From the NCBI GenBank assembly GCA_003164275.1, contig PLSY01000178.1, positions 1 through 26,142 of the forward strand: DNA of 26,142 nt, given 5' to 3'. The DNA is from Acidimicrobiaceae bacterium. Its GTDB lineage: Bacteria; Actinomycetota; Acidimicrobiia; Acidimicrobiales; RAAP-2. The position numbers and the translations under genes were made by a program. The notes below the pieces were generated by a model. It was not told the DNA's origin, ran no database searches, and saw only the letters and a list, made by a program, of their open reading frames with translations. Below, piece after piece: positions 8,009 to 16,381 of this stretch. The first letter of the stretch is position 1. Each line of letters opens with the position of its first letter.

Positions 8009-9757
8009 ATGGAGTACCGATTCTTGATCAAGGGTGGCACCGTCGTCGACGGATCTGGGGCCCCGGCCAAGCGCGCCGACGTGCGGATTGCCGACGGGAT
8101 GATCGTCGAAGTCGCGGAGAACCTCGAACCGGTCGAACGCGAGCGGGTGGTCGACGCATCGGGCTGTTATGTCACTCCCGGCTTCATCGAGACGCACAAC
8201 CACTACGACGCCCCGATGTGGTGGATGCCCAACCTGGAGCCGATGTCCGGCTACGGCATCACGACGTCGGTCAACGGCAACTGCGGGTTCTCGGCGGCAC
8301 CCATCTCCGCCGATCCCGAGGCAAAGATGGAGATGGTCAAGATCTTCTCCTTCTTTGAGGACATCCCCCAGAAGCCGTTCGTGGAGGAGCTCCCCTGGGA
8401 CTGGAGCACCTGGTCGGAGTACCGCCGCTCCATGGAGGAGCACCTCCGCCTCACGGTCAACTTCGCCTCCTATGTCGGACACATCGCCATCCGGCTGGCG
8501 GTGATGGGCATGGAGGCCCGCGAGCGCGCCGCCACTGCCGAGGAGATCGCCGGGATGTGCGATCTGCTTCGGGACGCACTCGATGCGGGCGCCATCGGGC
8601 TCTCCAGCAACCTGCTCGACTACGACGGTCAGGGCCGGCCCGTGCCGAGCCTGCTCGCCGACGACGCCGAGTTCGAGGCGCTGCTGGGTGTGCTGGCGGA
8701 GTATCCCGGCAAGACCCTGGAGATCATCGTGGGCGTGTTCCTGCGGATGACGGCCGTGGAGGACATGGAGCGGGTCGAGCGCCTTTGCAAGCCCTACGAC
8801 GTGCGGGTCATGTGGGCGGGCATACCCACCATCAACTTCCAGATGCCGAAGCTCGGCGTGCTCTGGGACATGCACAAGCGCTACGGGGAAGAAGGCCTCG
8901 ACTTCTACACCGCCTTCCACCACGTCCCCCCGACGACGGCCATCAACTTCTACAGCTCGCTGGTCTTCGGCCAGTCGAACAATCTCGTGTGGCACGAGAT
9001 CATCGAGGCGCCCGACGACGAGGCCAAGACGGCATTGCTGACCAGCGACGAGTGGCGAGCCCGCGCCCGGGATTCGTGGGAGCAGATGTACCCACAGTCT
9101 CTCCTGCGATTGCCGGAGCGGGTACATCTCCAAGAGTCCCAGTCGGGCTCTGGCCCCATCGGCGTCACCCTGGCCGACTACATAGCCGGACGCAAGGACA
9201 ATCCTCACCCCTCCGACGCACTGGCCGACTGGCTCCTCGACAACGGCTTCGACTCGACCCTGATGAGTCACATGGTCAACGATTCCGAGGAGCTCATGAC
9301 GGGCCTGCTGAAGGACCCGAGGGCCATCGGGAATATCTCGGACTCCGGTGCCCACGGCCAGATGCTGTGCGGTATCGGCGATCACATCAACCTGCTCACC
9401 GAGTACGCACGGGACAAGGGCCTCCTCACCATCGAAGAGGCCGTCCACAATCTCACCGGGAAGCTGGCCGACTTCTTCGGCTTCAACGATCGGGGGAAGA
9501 TCGAGGTGGGCAAGGCGGCGGACATCGTCGTGTTCAACCTGGACGAGATCGAGCGGCGACCTACCGAACGGGTCTTCGACGTGCCCGACGGCAAGGGTGC
9601 TCGCACCTGGCGCTACACCCGTCCTCCGGCACCCATGCGGCTGACCCTGGTCAATGGTGTGCCCACCTTCGATCGTGACCGCTTCGACGGGACGTACCCG
9701 GGGAAGTTCATCTCGACCACGCGGGCGCCCTCCAGGTCGGCTGCAGCTTCCATCTAG
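8009..9757 (+). CDS. N-acyl-D-amino-acid deacylase-type amidohydrolase
   Basis: The product is 582 residues, of the amidohydrolase-3 / D-aminoacylase family. The N-terminal beta-sandwich strand reads FLIKGGTVVDGSGAP. The first metal pair is in FIETHNHYDAP (H63, H65), where many relatives have DxHTHYD. The GNCGFSAAP segment holds the family's metal-bridging Cys. The catalytic-Asp region is NISDSGAHGQ, and the C-terminus has the usual GKIEVGKAADIVVFNLD block. The ATG at 8009 has a GGGGGAAG ribosome site. It lies 100 nt downstream of the Rieske gene and probably shares its transcript. Relatives hydrolyse N-acyl-D-amino acids, but many actinobacterial members are of unknown specificity, and this one sits in an oxidative catabolic setting. 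Confidence 0.87.
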   Translation: MEYRFLIKGGTVVDGSGAPAKRADVRIADGMIVEVAENLEPVERERVVDASGCYVTPGFIETHNHYDAPMWWMPNLEPMSGYGITTSVNGNCGFSAAPISADPEAKMEMVKIFSFFEDIPQKPFVEELPWDWSTWSEYRRSMEEHLRLTVNFASYVGHIAIRLAVMGMEARERAATAEEIAGMCDLLRDALDAGAIGLSSNLLDYDGQGRPVPSLLADDAEFEALLGVLAEYPGKTLEIIVGVFLRMTAVEDMERVERLCKPYDVRVMWAGIPTINFQMPKLGVLWDMHKRYGEEGLDFYTAFHHVPPTTAINFYSSLVFGQSNNLVWHEIIEAPDDEAKTALLTSDEWRARARDSWEQMYPQSLLRLPERVHLQESQSGSGPIGVTLADYIAGRKDNPHPSDALADWLLDNGFDSTLMSHMVNDSEELMTGLLKDPRAIGNISDSGAHGQMLCGIGDHINLLTEYARDKGLLTIEEAVHNLTGKLADFFGFNDRGKIEVGKAADIVVFNLDEIERRPTERVFDVPDGKGARTWRYTRPPAPMRLTLVNGVPTFDRDRFDGTYPGKFISTTRAPSRSAAASI

Positions 9758-9911
9758 CCGACGACCGCTCCGACCAATCAGTTTCGGCAGTGGTCAACTG
9801 GTGAACAGCCCGGCATATCTCGTGTCCCATGTCACCGATGCCCGGTCAGACGAACTGCATCTACGCCGACTCGGTGACTACTGCTCCTAAGGCTCGGGAT
9901 GTGAGCATCAA

Positions 9912-10253
9912 TCACCAGGACCTGTCAGCTGCAGCCGGTCTGTCACGGCCGCCGTATCGACGTCGAGTGCCCGCGCGCGTCCAGCTTCTAGCCCCCGTCC
10001 ACGGGGAGGGAGGTGGCGCACCCAACACTGGCTGTAGGCGTGAATCCAACGACAGGTCTTGCTCGCAGTCGGCGCACCGCTGGAACAAGACGGGGCTGTC
10101 GCCGGCGCCGAATGTCCGGATCATGAGTTTCACGTGACTGGAGCCGCACTCCGAACAACGGCTATCGGTTTCAAGCACCATCATCAGATCCTCCGCAATA
10201 AGGACGTCCAACAGGCTCTCAGCACCTACCGGACGAATGAACTCCTTCTCCAT
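9912..10253 (-). CDS. Small zinc-ribbon protein, hypothetical
   Basis: The product is 113 residues of unknown function. The N-terminal half (residues 1-30) is a short helical segment rich in Leu, Met and acidic residues. Two Cys pairs, C33-x2-C36 and C60-x2-C63, form a likely zinc ribbon. The last 35-40 residues are Pro/Arg/Trp-rich and probably disordered. The ATG at 10253 has no strong ribosome site. A DosR-like palindrome is centred about 34 nt upstream of the start, in the 67-nt gap after the alcohol dehydrogenase gene, so it may be transcribed on its own under hypoxia. It converges with the deacylase gene. The reality of the gene rests on the Cys pattern and the upstream box. Confidence 0.6.
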   Translation of the reverse strand: MEKEFIRPVGAESLLDVLIAEDLMMVLETDSRCSECGSSHVKLMIRTFGAGDSPVLFQRCADCEQDLSLDSRLQPVLGAPPPSPWTGARSWTRAGTRRRYGGRDRPAAADRSW

Positions 10254-10277
10254 GACAACATGGCTGATCGGTTGAGA

Positions 10278-10297
10278 GCAGGGTCAGAAGTCCCTTT
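10278..10297 (-). promoter_or_regulatory. DosR-like box upstream of the small zinc-ribbon gene
   Basis: On the minus strand it reads GGGACTTCTGACCC, two GGG-half sites (GGGAC and GACCC) around a 4-nt centre. This is the best core of the copies in this window and closely resembles the DosR/DevR box core (GGGACTNNNGTCCC-type). It lies in a 67-nt intergenic gap, centred about 34 nt upstream of the ATG at 10253. Confidence 0.55.
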
Positions 10298-10320
10298 GCG
10301 ACGGCCACGGCGAGCACAGT

Positions 10321-11331
10321 TCACTTTCCAGTGGCGTTGATCAGGACGGCGGCTCCGTTGACGCGATCGTGGGCTAGATCTGCCAGGGCGACGTCGGCCT
10401 GCTCAAGTCCATAGGGCACGGTCGAGACTCGCAGATGGATTCGAGCTGCGGTTGCGAGGAATTCGTTGCCATCACCGCGGGTATTGGCGGTCACGCTACA
10501 GAGTGTGCGCTCCTCGAACAGGTCCCGTTCGTAGTTGAGCGGGGGAATGTCGGTCAGATGGATGCCGGCGATGGCCAGAACGCCGCCCCGGTCGAGGGCG
10601 CGTAACGCAGCAGGCACCAGCGTGCCGACCGGCGCGAAAAGGATGGCGGAATCGAGTGGCTCCGGTGGTGGGTCGTCCTCACCGCCGACGCTGGCTGCTC
10701 CGAGGTCCATTGCCAGTTCACGGGCTTCGGGGGAGCGAGTCATCACGTGGACCCGGGCCCCTTCAGCCATGGCGATCTGTGCCGTGAGGTGGGCTGAACC
10801 ACCGAACCCATAGATCCCGAGGACGCCGCCGGGTGGCAACTGGGACCGGCGCAGGGCGCGGAAGCCGATGATCCCCGCACACAGCAGTGGCGCGGCCTCC
10901 TCATCGTCGAACGATTCAGGGATCTCGTAGGCGAAACTCTCATCGACCACCACGTACGAGGCGTAGCCCCCGTCGAGATCCCAGCCGGTGAATCGAGGAT
11001 CGGTGCAAAGGTTCTCCCGCCCGGCCACACAGAATCGACAGGCTCCACAGGATCGAGCTAACCAAGGAACCCCAACTCGGTCTCCTTCCTTGAACCGGGT
11101 GCACCCGACGCCGATTTGATCGACGACACCGACCACCTCGTGTCCCGGGGTGACGTGGGGGTGCTTTGGCGGAAGGTCCCCCTCGGCCAGATGGAGGTCG
11201 GTTCGACACACGCCGCATGCGCGGACATGGACGCGTACCTGTCCGGCATGCGGTAGCGGAACCGGACGCTCGACAAGTCGCAAGGGATGGGTATCGATGG
11301 GGCCCGGTGTCTCGACGACCCAAGCTTGCAT
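10321..11331 (-). CDS. adhA: Zinc-dependent alcohol dehydrogenase, AdhA-like
   Basis: The product is 336 residues, a medium-chain dehydrogenase/reductase that oxidises alcohols or reduces aldehydes with NAD(P). Catalytic zinc ligands are C42 in CGVCRTD and H64-E65 in PGHE. The structural zinc is held by C95, C98, C101 and C109. The Rossmann motif is GIYGFGGSAHLTAQ. The ATG at 11331 has a GGAGAG ribosome site. An in-frame ATG at 11367 would overlap the Hsp20 gene and is less likely. It lies 16 nt after the hsp20 stop, so the two are co-transcribed. In mycobacteria similar zinc dehydrogenases (AdhA-type) are linked to hypoxic redox balance; that role here is inferred from context. Confidence 0.88.
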   Translation of the reverse strand: MQAWVVETPGPIDTHPLRLVERPVPLPHAGQVRVHVRACGVCRTDLHLAEGDLPPKHPHVTPGHEVVGVVDQIGVGCTRFKEGDRVGVPWLARSCGACRFCVAGRENLCTDPRFTGWDLDGGYASYVVVDESFAYEIPESFDDEEAAPLLCAGIIGFRALRRSQLPPGGVLGIYGFGGSAHLTAQIAMAEGARVHVMTRSPEARELAMDLGAASVGGEDDPPPEPLDSAILFAPVGTLVPAALRALDRGGVLAIAGIHLTDIPPLNYERDLFEERTLCSVTANTRGDGNEFLATAARIHLRVSTVPYGLEQADVALADLAHDRVNGAAVLINATGK

Positions 11332-11347
11332 GCTCTCCACAGTTCTC

Positions 11348-11923
11348 CTAGTCCCCGCCAGTTTCAACGAAGGCCTCCCAAGCGCCTGTTACGCCGTCAT
11401 CGTTATCGGCGTCCCCATGGAGATCCACCCGGTCGGGAATGAGACCTTCCGAATCCGGGATCTGAACGAGGGGCCTTGGGCATGGAGCGTCCGGCGCGGG
11501 GTCTGTGGAAGTTACCCCACCGTCACTGACCAGCTTGGTGGGAGTCCCTTCGGAGAACCAGCGTCGCTCATGCACTTGGAAGGGGTCGATGTACCAACCC
11601 TCCTCGCCCGAACCTACCGTGCCCCTCGTGATAGGCACGATACGCGTGGTGCTGCTGAACTCCCTCATGGGCACCTCAACCTCGAGGATCCCATCGATGT
11701 AGGTCGCCCGGACGTTGTCCGCATCCGCACCGGATGGAAGCCGAATGCTGCGGGAGAACTCACCCTCCCGCAGGTCGGTCTCTGGCACCCAGACGTCGCC
11801 CTGCCCGGCCCGGATGTGCAGGATGTCGGAGTTGATCGAGACTGATATGTCGCGATCCGGCCGGAGACCGGGCACATCTGCTGCGATCATCAACTTCTTG
11901 TCGTCACGAAACTCCTCAGCCAT
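11348..11923 (-). CDS. Hsp20 small heat shock protein with DUF2510-like C-terminal motif
   Basis: The product is 191 residues. Residues 8-98 form an alpha-crystallin domain starting almost at the N-terminus: LMIAADVPGLRPDRDISVSI, the YIDGILEVEVP strand and a V96-P97-I98 (I/V-x-I/V) motif. After residue 105 it continues with GWYIDPFQVHERRWFSEG followed by PTKLV, which resembles the actinobacterial DUF2510 pattern (GWYxDP, H-E-x-R, W/F, G, L-V). An acidic tail of about 60 residues follows. The ATG at 11923 is chosen for its AGGAGCGAGGAA ribosome site; an ATG at 11974 in the same frame lacks one. It is 77 nt downstream of cydB and 16 nt before the dehydrogenase. It acts as a holdase for unfolded proteins. 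The usual flexible N-terminal arm is nearly absent. Confidence 0.85.
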   Translation of the reverse strand: MAEEFRDDKKLMIAADVPGLRPDRDISVSINSDILHIRAGQGDVWVPETDLREGEFSRSIRLPSGADADNVRATYIDGILEVEVPMREFSSTTRIVPITRGTVGSGEEGWYIDPFQVHERRWFSEGTPTKLVSDGGVTSTDPAPDAPCPRPLVQIPDSEGLIPDRVDLHGDADNDDGVTGAWEAFVETGGD

Positions 11924-12000
11924 TTCCTCGCTCCTTATGTTCGTTGCTTGGCCCATCGCTCTTCGAGTGGTCACCAGAGTGTCGGAGCGTCGAAGTCGTA

Positions 12001-13068
12001 TCAGTCATCGGAAGGACCACCACCAACTGGAGCGTTGGTCACCATCATCCCAGGGTCGCTGGTCGTACCGGCGGCACTGAGTCGGGGTGAGTGGATGCGC
12101 TTCCGGAACACCCAGAAATTCCAAGCCTGATAGGCGAGGACGACCGGAAAGAACAGAACGGCCACGACAGTCATCACCTTCAGGGTGTACGAAGGACTAG
12201 CCGTGTTGGCCACGGTGAGGCTATAAGCGGCGCTTGTGGTGGACACCATGACATGGGGATAGAGGTCGAAGAAGATCGACCCGACCGTCGAGGCGATGGC
12301 CAGGCAGGCCGAGGTGAACGCCCATCCCTCTTGTTTGACCACGGCGAGCCATGCCGCGGCGAAGGCGGCCATGACCGCCACTGCGTCCAAAGGGTTGGGC
12401 ACGAATCCCTTTCCAAGCCCTAGGTGGCTCCACGTGACGAAGATCCATACCAGTACTGCGGTCACCCAACCGATTTGTCCTGACAGGTGACTGATGCGGT
12501 CATGGAACTCTCCGGTGGTCTTGAGGGTCAGATAGGTGGACCCGAGAAACAGGCACACCGCGGTTAGGGTCACGCCCGTGAACAGACCGAATGGGACCAG
12601 CAGGCCGAAAAAGCTCCCGGTGTAGTTGTGGGCCCTGTCTATCGGGAGCCCATGGAGCAGGTCGCCCAGCGCTGTCCCGAGCAGTAGTGGGATCAGAGCA
12701 CTTCCAATGGTGAGGGACCACCGCCAGAATGACCTCCAACGAGGATCGTCAATCTTTCGCTGAAACTCGAATGACACCCCCCGGAGGATGAGGGCCAAGA
12801 GGACCACAACCAGGGCCAGGTAGAACGTCGAGAACATGGTGGCATACCACCCGGGGAAGGCGGCGAAGATGGCCGCACCCCCCACGATGAGCCACACCTC
12901 GTTCCCGTCCCAGAATGGTCCAATGGAGTTGACGGCGATTCGGCGCTCGATGTCGGTCTTTCCGACGAATGAATGAAGCATGCCCACCCCGAAGTCGAAA
13001 CCCTCGAGAACGAAAAATCCGACCCAGAACAAGGCCACGATCAGAAACCACAGATTGCTGAGATGCAT
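12001..13068 (-). CDS. cydB: Cytochrome bd ubiquinol/menaquinol oxidase subunit II (CydB)
   Basis: The product is 355 residues, the second membrane subunit of the bd-type terminal oxidase, which couples quinol oxidation to O2 reduction with high O2 affinity. It opens with LWFLIVALFWVGFFVLEGFDFGVGML, a typical CydB first helix (the EGFDFGVG motif is diagnostic). It also has GPFWDGNEVWLIVGG, another hallmark, and about eight or nine membrane helices. The tail is short and polar. The ATG at 13068 has an AGGAG site in the 11-nt gap after cydA. The order cydD-cydC-cydA-cydB differs from the common cydABDC order. The confidence is high. Confidence 0.95.
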   Translation of the reverse strand: MHLSNLWFLIVALFWVGFFVLEGFDFGVGMLHSFVGKTDIERRIAVNSIGPFWDGNEVWLIVGGAAIFAAFPGWYATMFSTFYLALVVVLLALILRGVSFEFQRKIDDPRWRSFWRWSLTIGSALIPLLLGTALGDLLHGLPIDRAHNYTGSFFGLLVPFGLFTGVTLTAVCLFLGSTYLTLKTTGEFHDRISHLSGQIGWVTAVLVWIFVTWSHLGLGKGFVPNPLDAVAVMAAFAAAWLAVVKQEGWAFTSACLAIASTVGSIFFDLYPHVMVSTTSAAYSLTVANTASPSYTLKVMTVVAVLFFPVVLAYQAWNFWVFRKRIHSPRLSAAGTTSDPGMMVTNAPVGGGPSDD

Positions 13069-13079
13069 GTCGCTATCTC

Positions 13080-14513
13080 CTAGTAGACGAGGGCGGGAAG
13101 ACGGTCGTCCTCGCCCTGATCGGATGGGTGCTCGCCGGACTGATGCTCCCCTTCGTCATGATCGGTCTCCGAATCGGGTGCCAAGTGCTTCCTCCCGTAG
13201 TGGACCATGAGGTAGCCGTCGGCAATCCCCAAGGCGATGTACAGCAACACGAAGGCAACCAGGCTGATCCAGATGTCGGTGGAGGTGACGGAGGGGGACG
13301 CGGCGTTGGCCGTCTTCATCAGCCCTTGGACGATCCACGGTTGGCGCCCACTTTCGGTCAACATCCACCCTGCCGTGTTCATCAAGAAGGGAGCTGCCAC
13401 CACCCAGGGGGCGATGCGCAGGAACCACTTGGCCCGCTCCAGCTTGTGGCGGCGCAATAACCAGACTCCCCATAGGGAGAATGCCGTCACCAGGGCGGCC
13501 AAGTAGGCCATCACCCGCATGGACCAGTACTGGATGAACACATTGGGGATGTAGTTCCCGGGCCCGTACTTTTTCACATCCTCAGCCTGAAGCTGGTTGA
13601 GGCCCTTTACCTCGCCGTTCAGATGGTTGGTGGCCAGTACCGACAGCAGTCCGGGGATTGAAAAGATCTGGGTGGGCGACTGATCGTTGTTGCCACCCCC
13701 GATTTGGAAGGCGGAGAACGAGCAATGGGACTGGCAGGTATTCCACTGGGCCTCGGCGGCAGCGATCTTCATTGGCTGATAGGTCCCTTCGATCACCCCG
13801 AGCTCGCTCCCGACGAACAGTGTCAGCACGATGGTGGGTAGTAGGACGATCAGTGCGATGACCGCGGTGCGTCGGAACGCCTCCACCTCCCGTTGGCGCC
13901 GGATCTGCCAGGCTGACACGGCCAGCATGACCAGTGCGCCGGTGACCAGTGACGCCAGCAGGACGTGCACGTAGCCCCACAGGAAGACCGGGTTGGTGAA
14001 AAGTGCCCAGATGTCAGTGAGCACTGGCTGATGCTGGGCATTCAGCACGTAGCCAACCGGGTGTTGCATCCATGAGTTGGCCGCCATGATGAAGGCGGCC
14101 GAGAGCATGGTGGCGCCGGCCACCAGCCAGATGCAGGCCAAGTGAATCTTCTTCGGCAGGCGGTCCCAGCCGAAGATCCATAGGCCGAGGAAAGTCGATT
14201 CGAGGAAGAAAGCGAGCAGTCCTTCCATGGCGAGCGGCCCACCGAAGATGTTGCCGACCACCCTCGAATAGACAGACCAGTTCATGCCGAACTGAAACTC
14301 CTGGACCAGGCCCGTGACCACGCCGACAGCCACGTTGATGAGTAACAAGGTTCCAAAGAAGCGAGTGAGTCGTCGATAGACAGGGTTGTTATTGCGATAC
14401 CAGCTGGTCTGCAAAAGCGCCACCAGAAAGGCCAGACCAATGGTCACCGGAATAAACAAGAAGTGGTAGATGCTCGTGGTGGCGAACTGCCATCTGGCCA
14501 GATCAGTGGTCAT
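13080..14513 (-). CDS. cydA: Cytochrome bd oxidase subunit I (CydA)
   Basis: The product is 477 residues, the heme-bearing subunit. Expected residues are present: H17 (IYHFLF) and E97/E105 (MEGLLAFFLES) for the high-spin hemes, H183 (YVHVLL) and M335 (MRVMAYL) for heme b558, QPMKIAAAEA (K249, E254) for quinol binding, and GRQPW at 389-393. The Q-loop is of the short type, as in mycobacteria and Bacillus, and has a C260-x3-C264 pair. The C-terminal 35 residues are hydrophilic, with many Asp, Glu and His. The ATG at 14513 overlaps the cydC stop by 4 nt and has AGGAG inside the cydC end. An upstream in-frame ATG at 14627 would read into cydC and is rejected. Confidence 0.95.
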   Translation of the reverse strand: MTTDLARWQFATTSIYHFLFIPVTIGLAFLVALLQTSWYRNNNPVYRRLTRFFGTLLLINVAVGVVTGLVQEFQFGMNWSVYSRVVGNIFGGPLAMEGLLAFFLESTFLGLWIFGWDRLPKKIHLACIWLVAGATMLSAAFIMAANSWMQHPVGYVLNAQHQPVLTDIWALFTNPVFLWGYVHVLLASLVTGALVMLAVSAWQIRRQREVEAFRRTAVIALIVLLPTIVLTLFVGSELGVIEGTYQPMKIAAAEAQWNTCQSHCSFSAFQIGGGNNDQSPTQIFSIPGLLSVLATNHLNGEVKGLNQLQAEDVKKYGPGNYIPNVFIQYWSMRVMAYLAALVTAFSLWGVWLLRRHKLERAKWFLRIAPWVVAAPFLMNTAGWMLTESGRQPWIVQGLMKTANAASPSVTSTDIWISLVAFVLLYIALGIADGYLMVHYGRKHLAPDSETDHDEGEHQSGEHPSDQGEDDRLPALVY

Positions 14514-16381
14514 TTCGTCGTACTCCTGTAGTCGTGTCCAGTGGTCAGTTCTGCTCGTTCCAGCCCGGGGAGGTGGGTCTCCACGTCGCCGGAGTCTGCA
14601 TATCTCTCGGTCCTCATCTCCTCCCACCAGAGGTCCGAATACCGTCCGTCCGCAGCCAGCAGTTCGTCATGATTGCCCTGTTCGACGACCTTCCCGTCGT
14701 CCATCATGAGGATCTGGTCAACTGCCTCAAGGCCGGTCAGCCGGTGGGTGATGAGGATGAGTGAGCGGTCGCGGGTGGCGCGAAGCAGGTCCGTGGTCAG
14801 GGCATCCGCGGCCAATGGATCGAGGTGCTCGGTCGGCTCATCGAGCACGAGTATGGGGAAGTCGGCGAGGAGAGCCCGGGCGATGCCGATCCGCTGACGT
14901 TGCCCTCCGGACAGTCGGGCGCCATTCCGCCCGACGTCGGTGTCAAGCCCCGCGGGGAGGTCGGCAAGCCACTCCGACAGACCAACCCGTCCGAGTGCGA
15001 CCCGGAGGTCGTTGTCATTGGCCTGACGTCGTCCGATCCGTAGGTTCTCGGCGATGGTCGTGTCGAAGAGATAGGCCTCCTGGCCCACCATGCCGATCAC
15101 TGTCCGTAGCTCGTCGCCGTAGTAGCCGTCGATGGGGCGACCGTTGAGCTCGACTGAACCGGCCCGGGCGGGGAGGAAGTGAAGCAGGACCGCCGCCATG
15201 GTCGACTTCCCGGCCCCACTGGGTCCGACCACGGCAAGGCGGCGACCAGACGGGAGCGAGAGGTCGATACCGCGGACGGCGGAGGACTCATTTCCTTGAT
15301 AGCCGGCCCATAGGGATCGGACCTCGAGGTCGAAGGGTGCCTCAGGCAGGGGCTCGGGACGCTCCGGCTCCGAGACCGGAGATGGCGTGTCCAGGATGGC
15401 GAACACCCGCCCGGCAGCCTGCCGGGCCCGCTCGAGTGCCTGAGTGGCGACTGGCAGCCCCACCACCAGTTCGAAGGCGGCCAGTGGAATCAGAGTGATG
15501 ACCGCCAGCTCGGGGCCACCCAGGCGGCCGGAGACGACGGCGGCGACTCCCACCGTCAGGCATCCCCAGCAGGCCAGACCGGCCAGTAGCGTGTTGAGTG
15601 CGAGTCCGATGCCGGCGGTGTTGGCCGAACGAGTGGCGATCTCCGTTAGTGCAGCATCGTCCGAGCGGACTGCGTCCACCTGCGACCGGACGGCGCCAAA
15701 TGCCAAAAGCTCTGCGGCACCGTCCATGAGGTCGACCACTGATATCGCCAGTCTGCCCCGGCAGTCGGCGAACTGCCGTTCGCGGCGACGCGTCAGCACC
15801 CCGGTCAACCACGGGACCAAGGTGGCGGACGAGAGGAGCGCCGCGGCCAGGATCAGCCCCGCTGCGGGCAGGATCCACCACATGACAGCTACGGTGGCGG
15901 AACCGGCGACCACGGCGATGGCGAACGGTGGGATCACGCGGATGATCAGGTCCTGCAGCGAGTCGACATCTTGTACAACCCTGGCCAACAGGTCCCCGCT
16001 CCGGAACGCCGACAGGCCCGAGGGCGCCAGCTGCTCGAGGCGCTCATAGACCGTCACCCGGAGGTCAGCGATGAGTCGGAAGGCGGCGTCGTGACCGGTA
16101 AGTCGCTCACCGTAACGGAACAAGCCCCGGGAGAGCCCGAAGAATTGGACGCCGACGATGGCCAGCCCGAGCGCCGCCTCGCTCGGGTGCTGTGCCGCCC
16201 GTGAGATCAGCCAGGCGGCTGTGCCCATGAGGCCAATAGTTGCTGCCACCGCTCCGGCTCCCAGGAGTGAGGTGAGCACGATTCCTCGGATGGCCGGACG
16301 GGTGAGGGCCATTGTCCGGCCCACCGGAGCCAGCCCTGTATCCGTGGTGTCGGCCAACGTCCGGGGCGAAGATTGCCTCAT
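14510..16381 (-). CDS. cydC: Thiol reductant ABC exporter subunit CydC
   Basis: The product is 623 residues, a fused permease-ATPase half-transporter. With CydD it forms the exporter needed for bd oxidase assembly, known in Escherichia coli to move cysteine or glutathione and to bind heme. The permease has MGTAAWLISRAAQHP and the CydC-type block FFGLSRGLFRYGERLTGHDAAFR. The ATPase has Walker A GPSGAGKST, signature LSGGQRQRIGIARA, Walker B ILVLDEPTEHLD and the H-loop ITHRL. The ATG at 16381 overlaps the cydD stop by 4 nt. The stop overlaps the cydA start by 4 nt. The C-terminal extension after the ATPase (about 50 residues) is polar. Confidence 0.94.
   Translation of the reverse strand: MRQSSPRTLADTTDTGLAPVGRTMALTRPAIRGIVLTSLLGAGAVAATIGLMGTAAWLISRAAQHPSEAALGLAIVGVQFFGLSRGLFRYGERLTGHDAAFRLIADLRVTVYERLEQLAPSGLSAFRSGDLLARVVQDVDSLQDLIIRVIPPFAIAVVAGSATVAVMWWILPAAGLILAAALLSSATLVPWLTGVLTRRRERQFADCRGRLAISVVDLMDGAAELLAFGAVRSQVDAVRSDDAALTEIATRSANTAGIGLALNTLLAGLACWGCLTVGVAAVVSGRLGGPELAVITLIPLAAFELVVGLPVATQALERARQAAGRVFAILDTPSPVSEPERPEPLPEAPFDLEVRSLWAGYQGNESSAVRGIDLSLPSGRRLAVVGPSGAGKSTMAAVLLHFLPARAGSVELNGRPIDGYYGDELRTVIGMVGQEAYLFDTTIAENLRIGRRQANDNDLRVALGRVGLSEWLADLPAGLDTDVGRNGARLSGGQRQRIGIARALLADFPILVLDEPTEHLDPLAADALTTDLLRATRDRSLILITHRLTGLEAVDQILMMDDGKVVEQGNHDELLAADGRYSDLWWEEMRTERYADSGDVETHLPGLERAELTTGHDYRSTTK

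Noticed and set aside
7898..9448. 516-residue minus-strand frame opposite the deacylase gene
   Set aside because: It is the antisense shadow of the deacylase, which has clear family motifs and a ribosome site. Rich in His, Val and Gly with no domain, as usual for antisense frames in GC-rich genes.
8557..9678. 373-residue plus-strand frame inside the deacylase
   Set aside because: Alternative frame with Arg/Ala/Gly-rich composition; the +0 frame encodes the enzyme.
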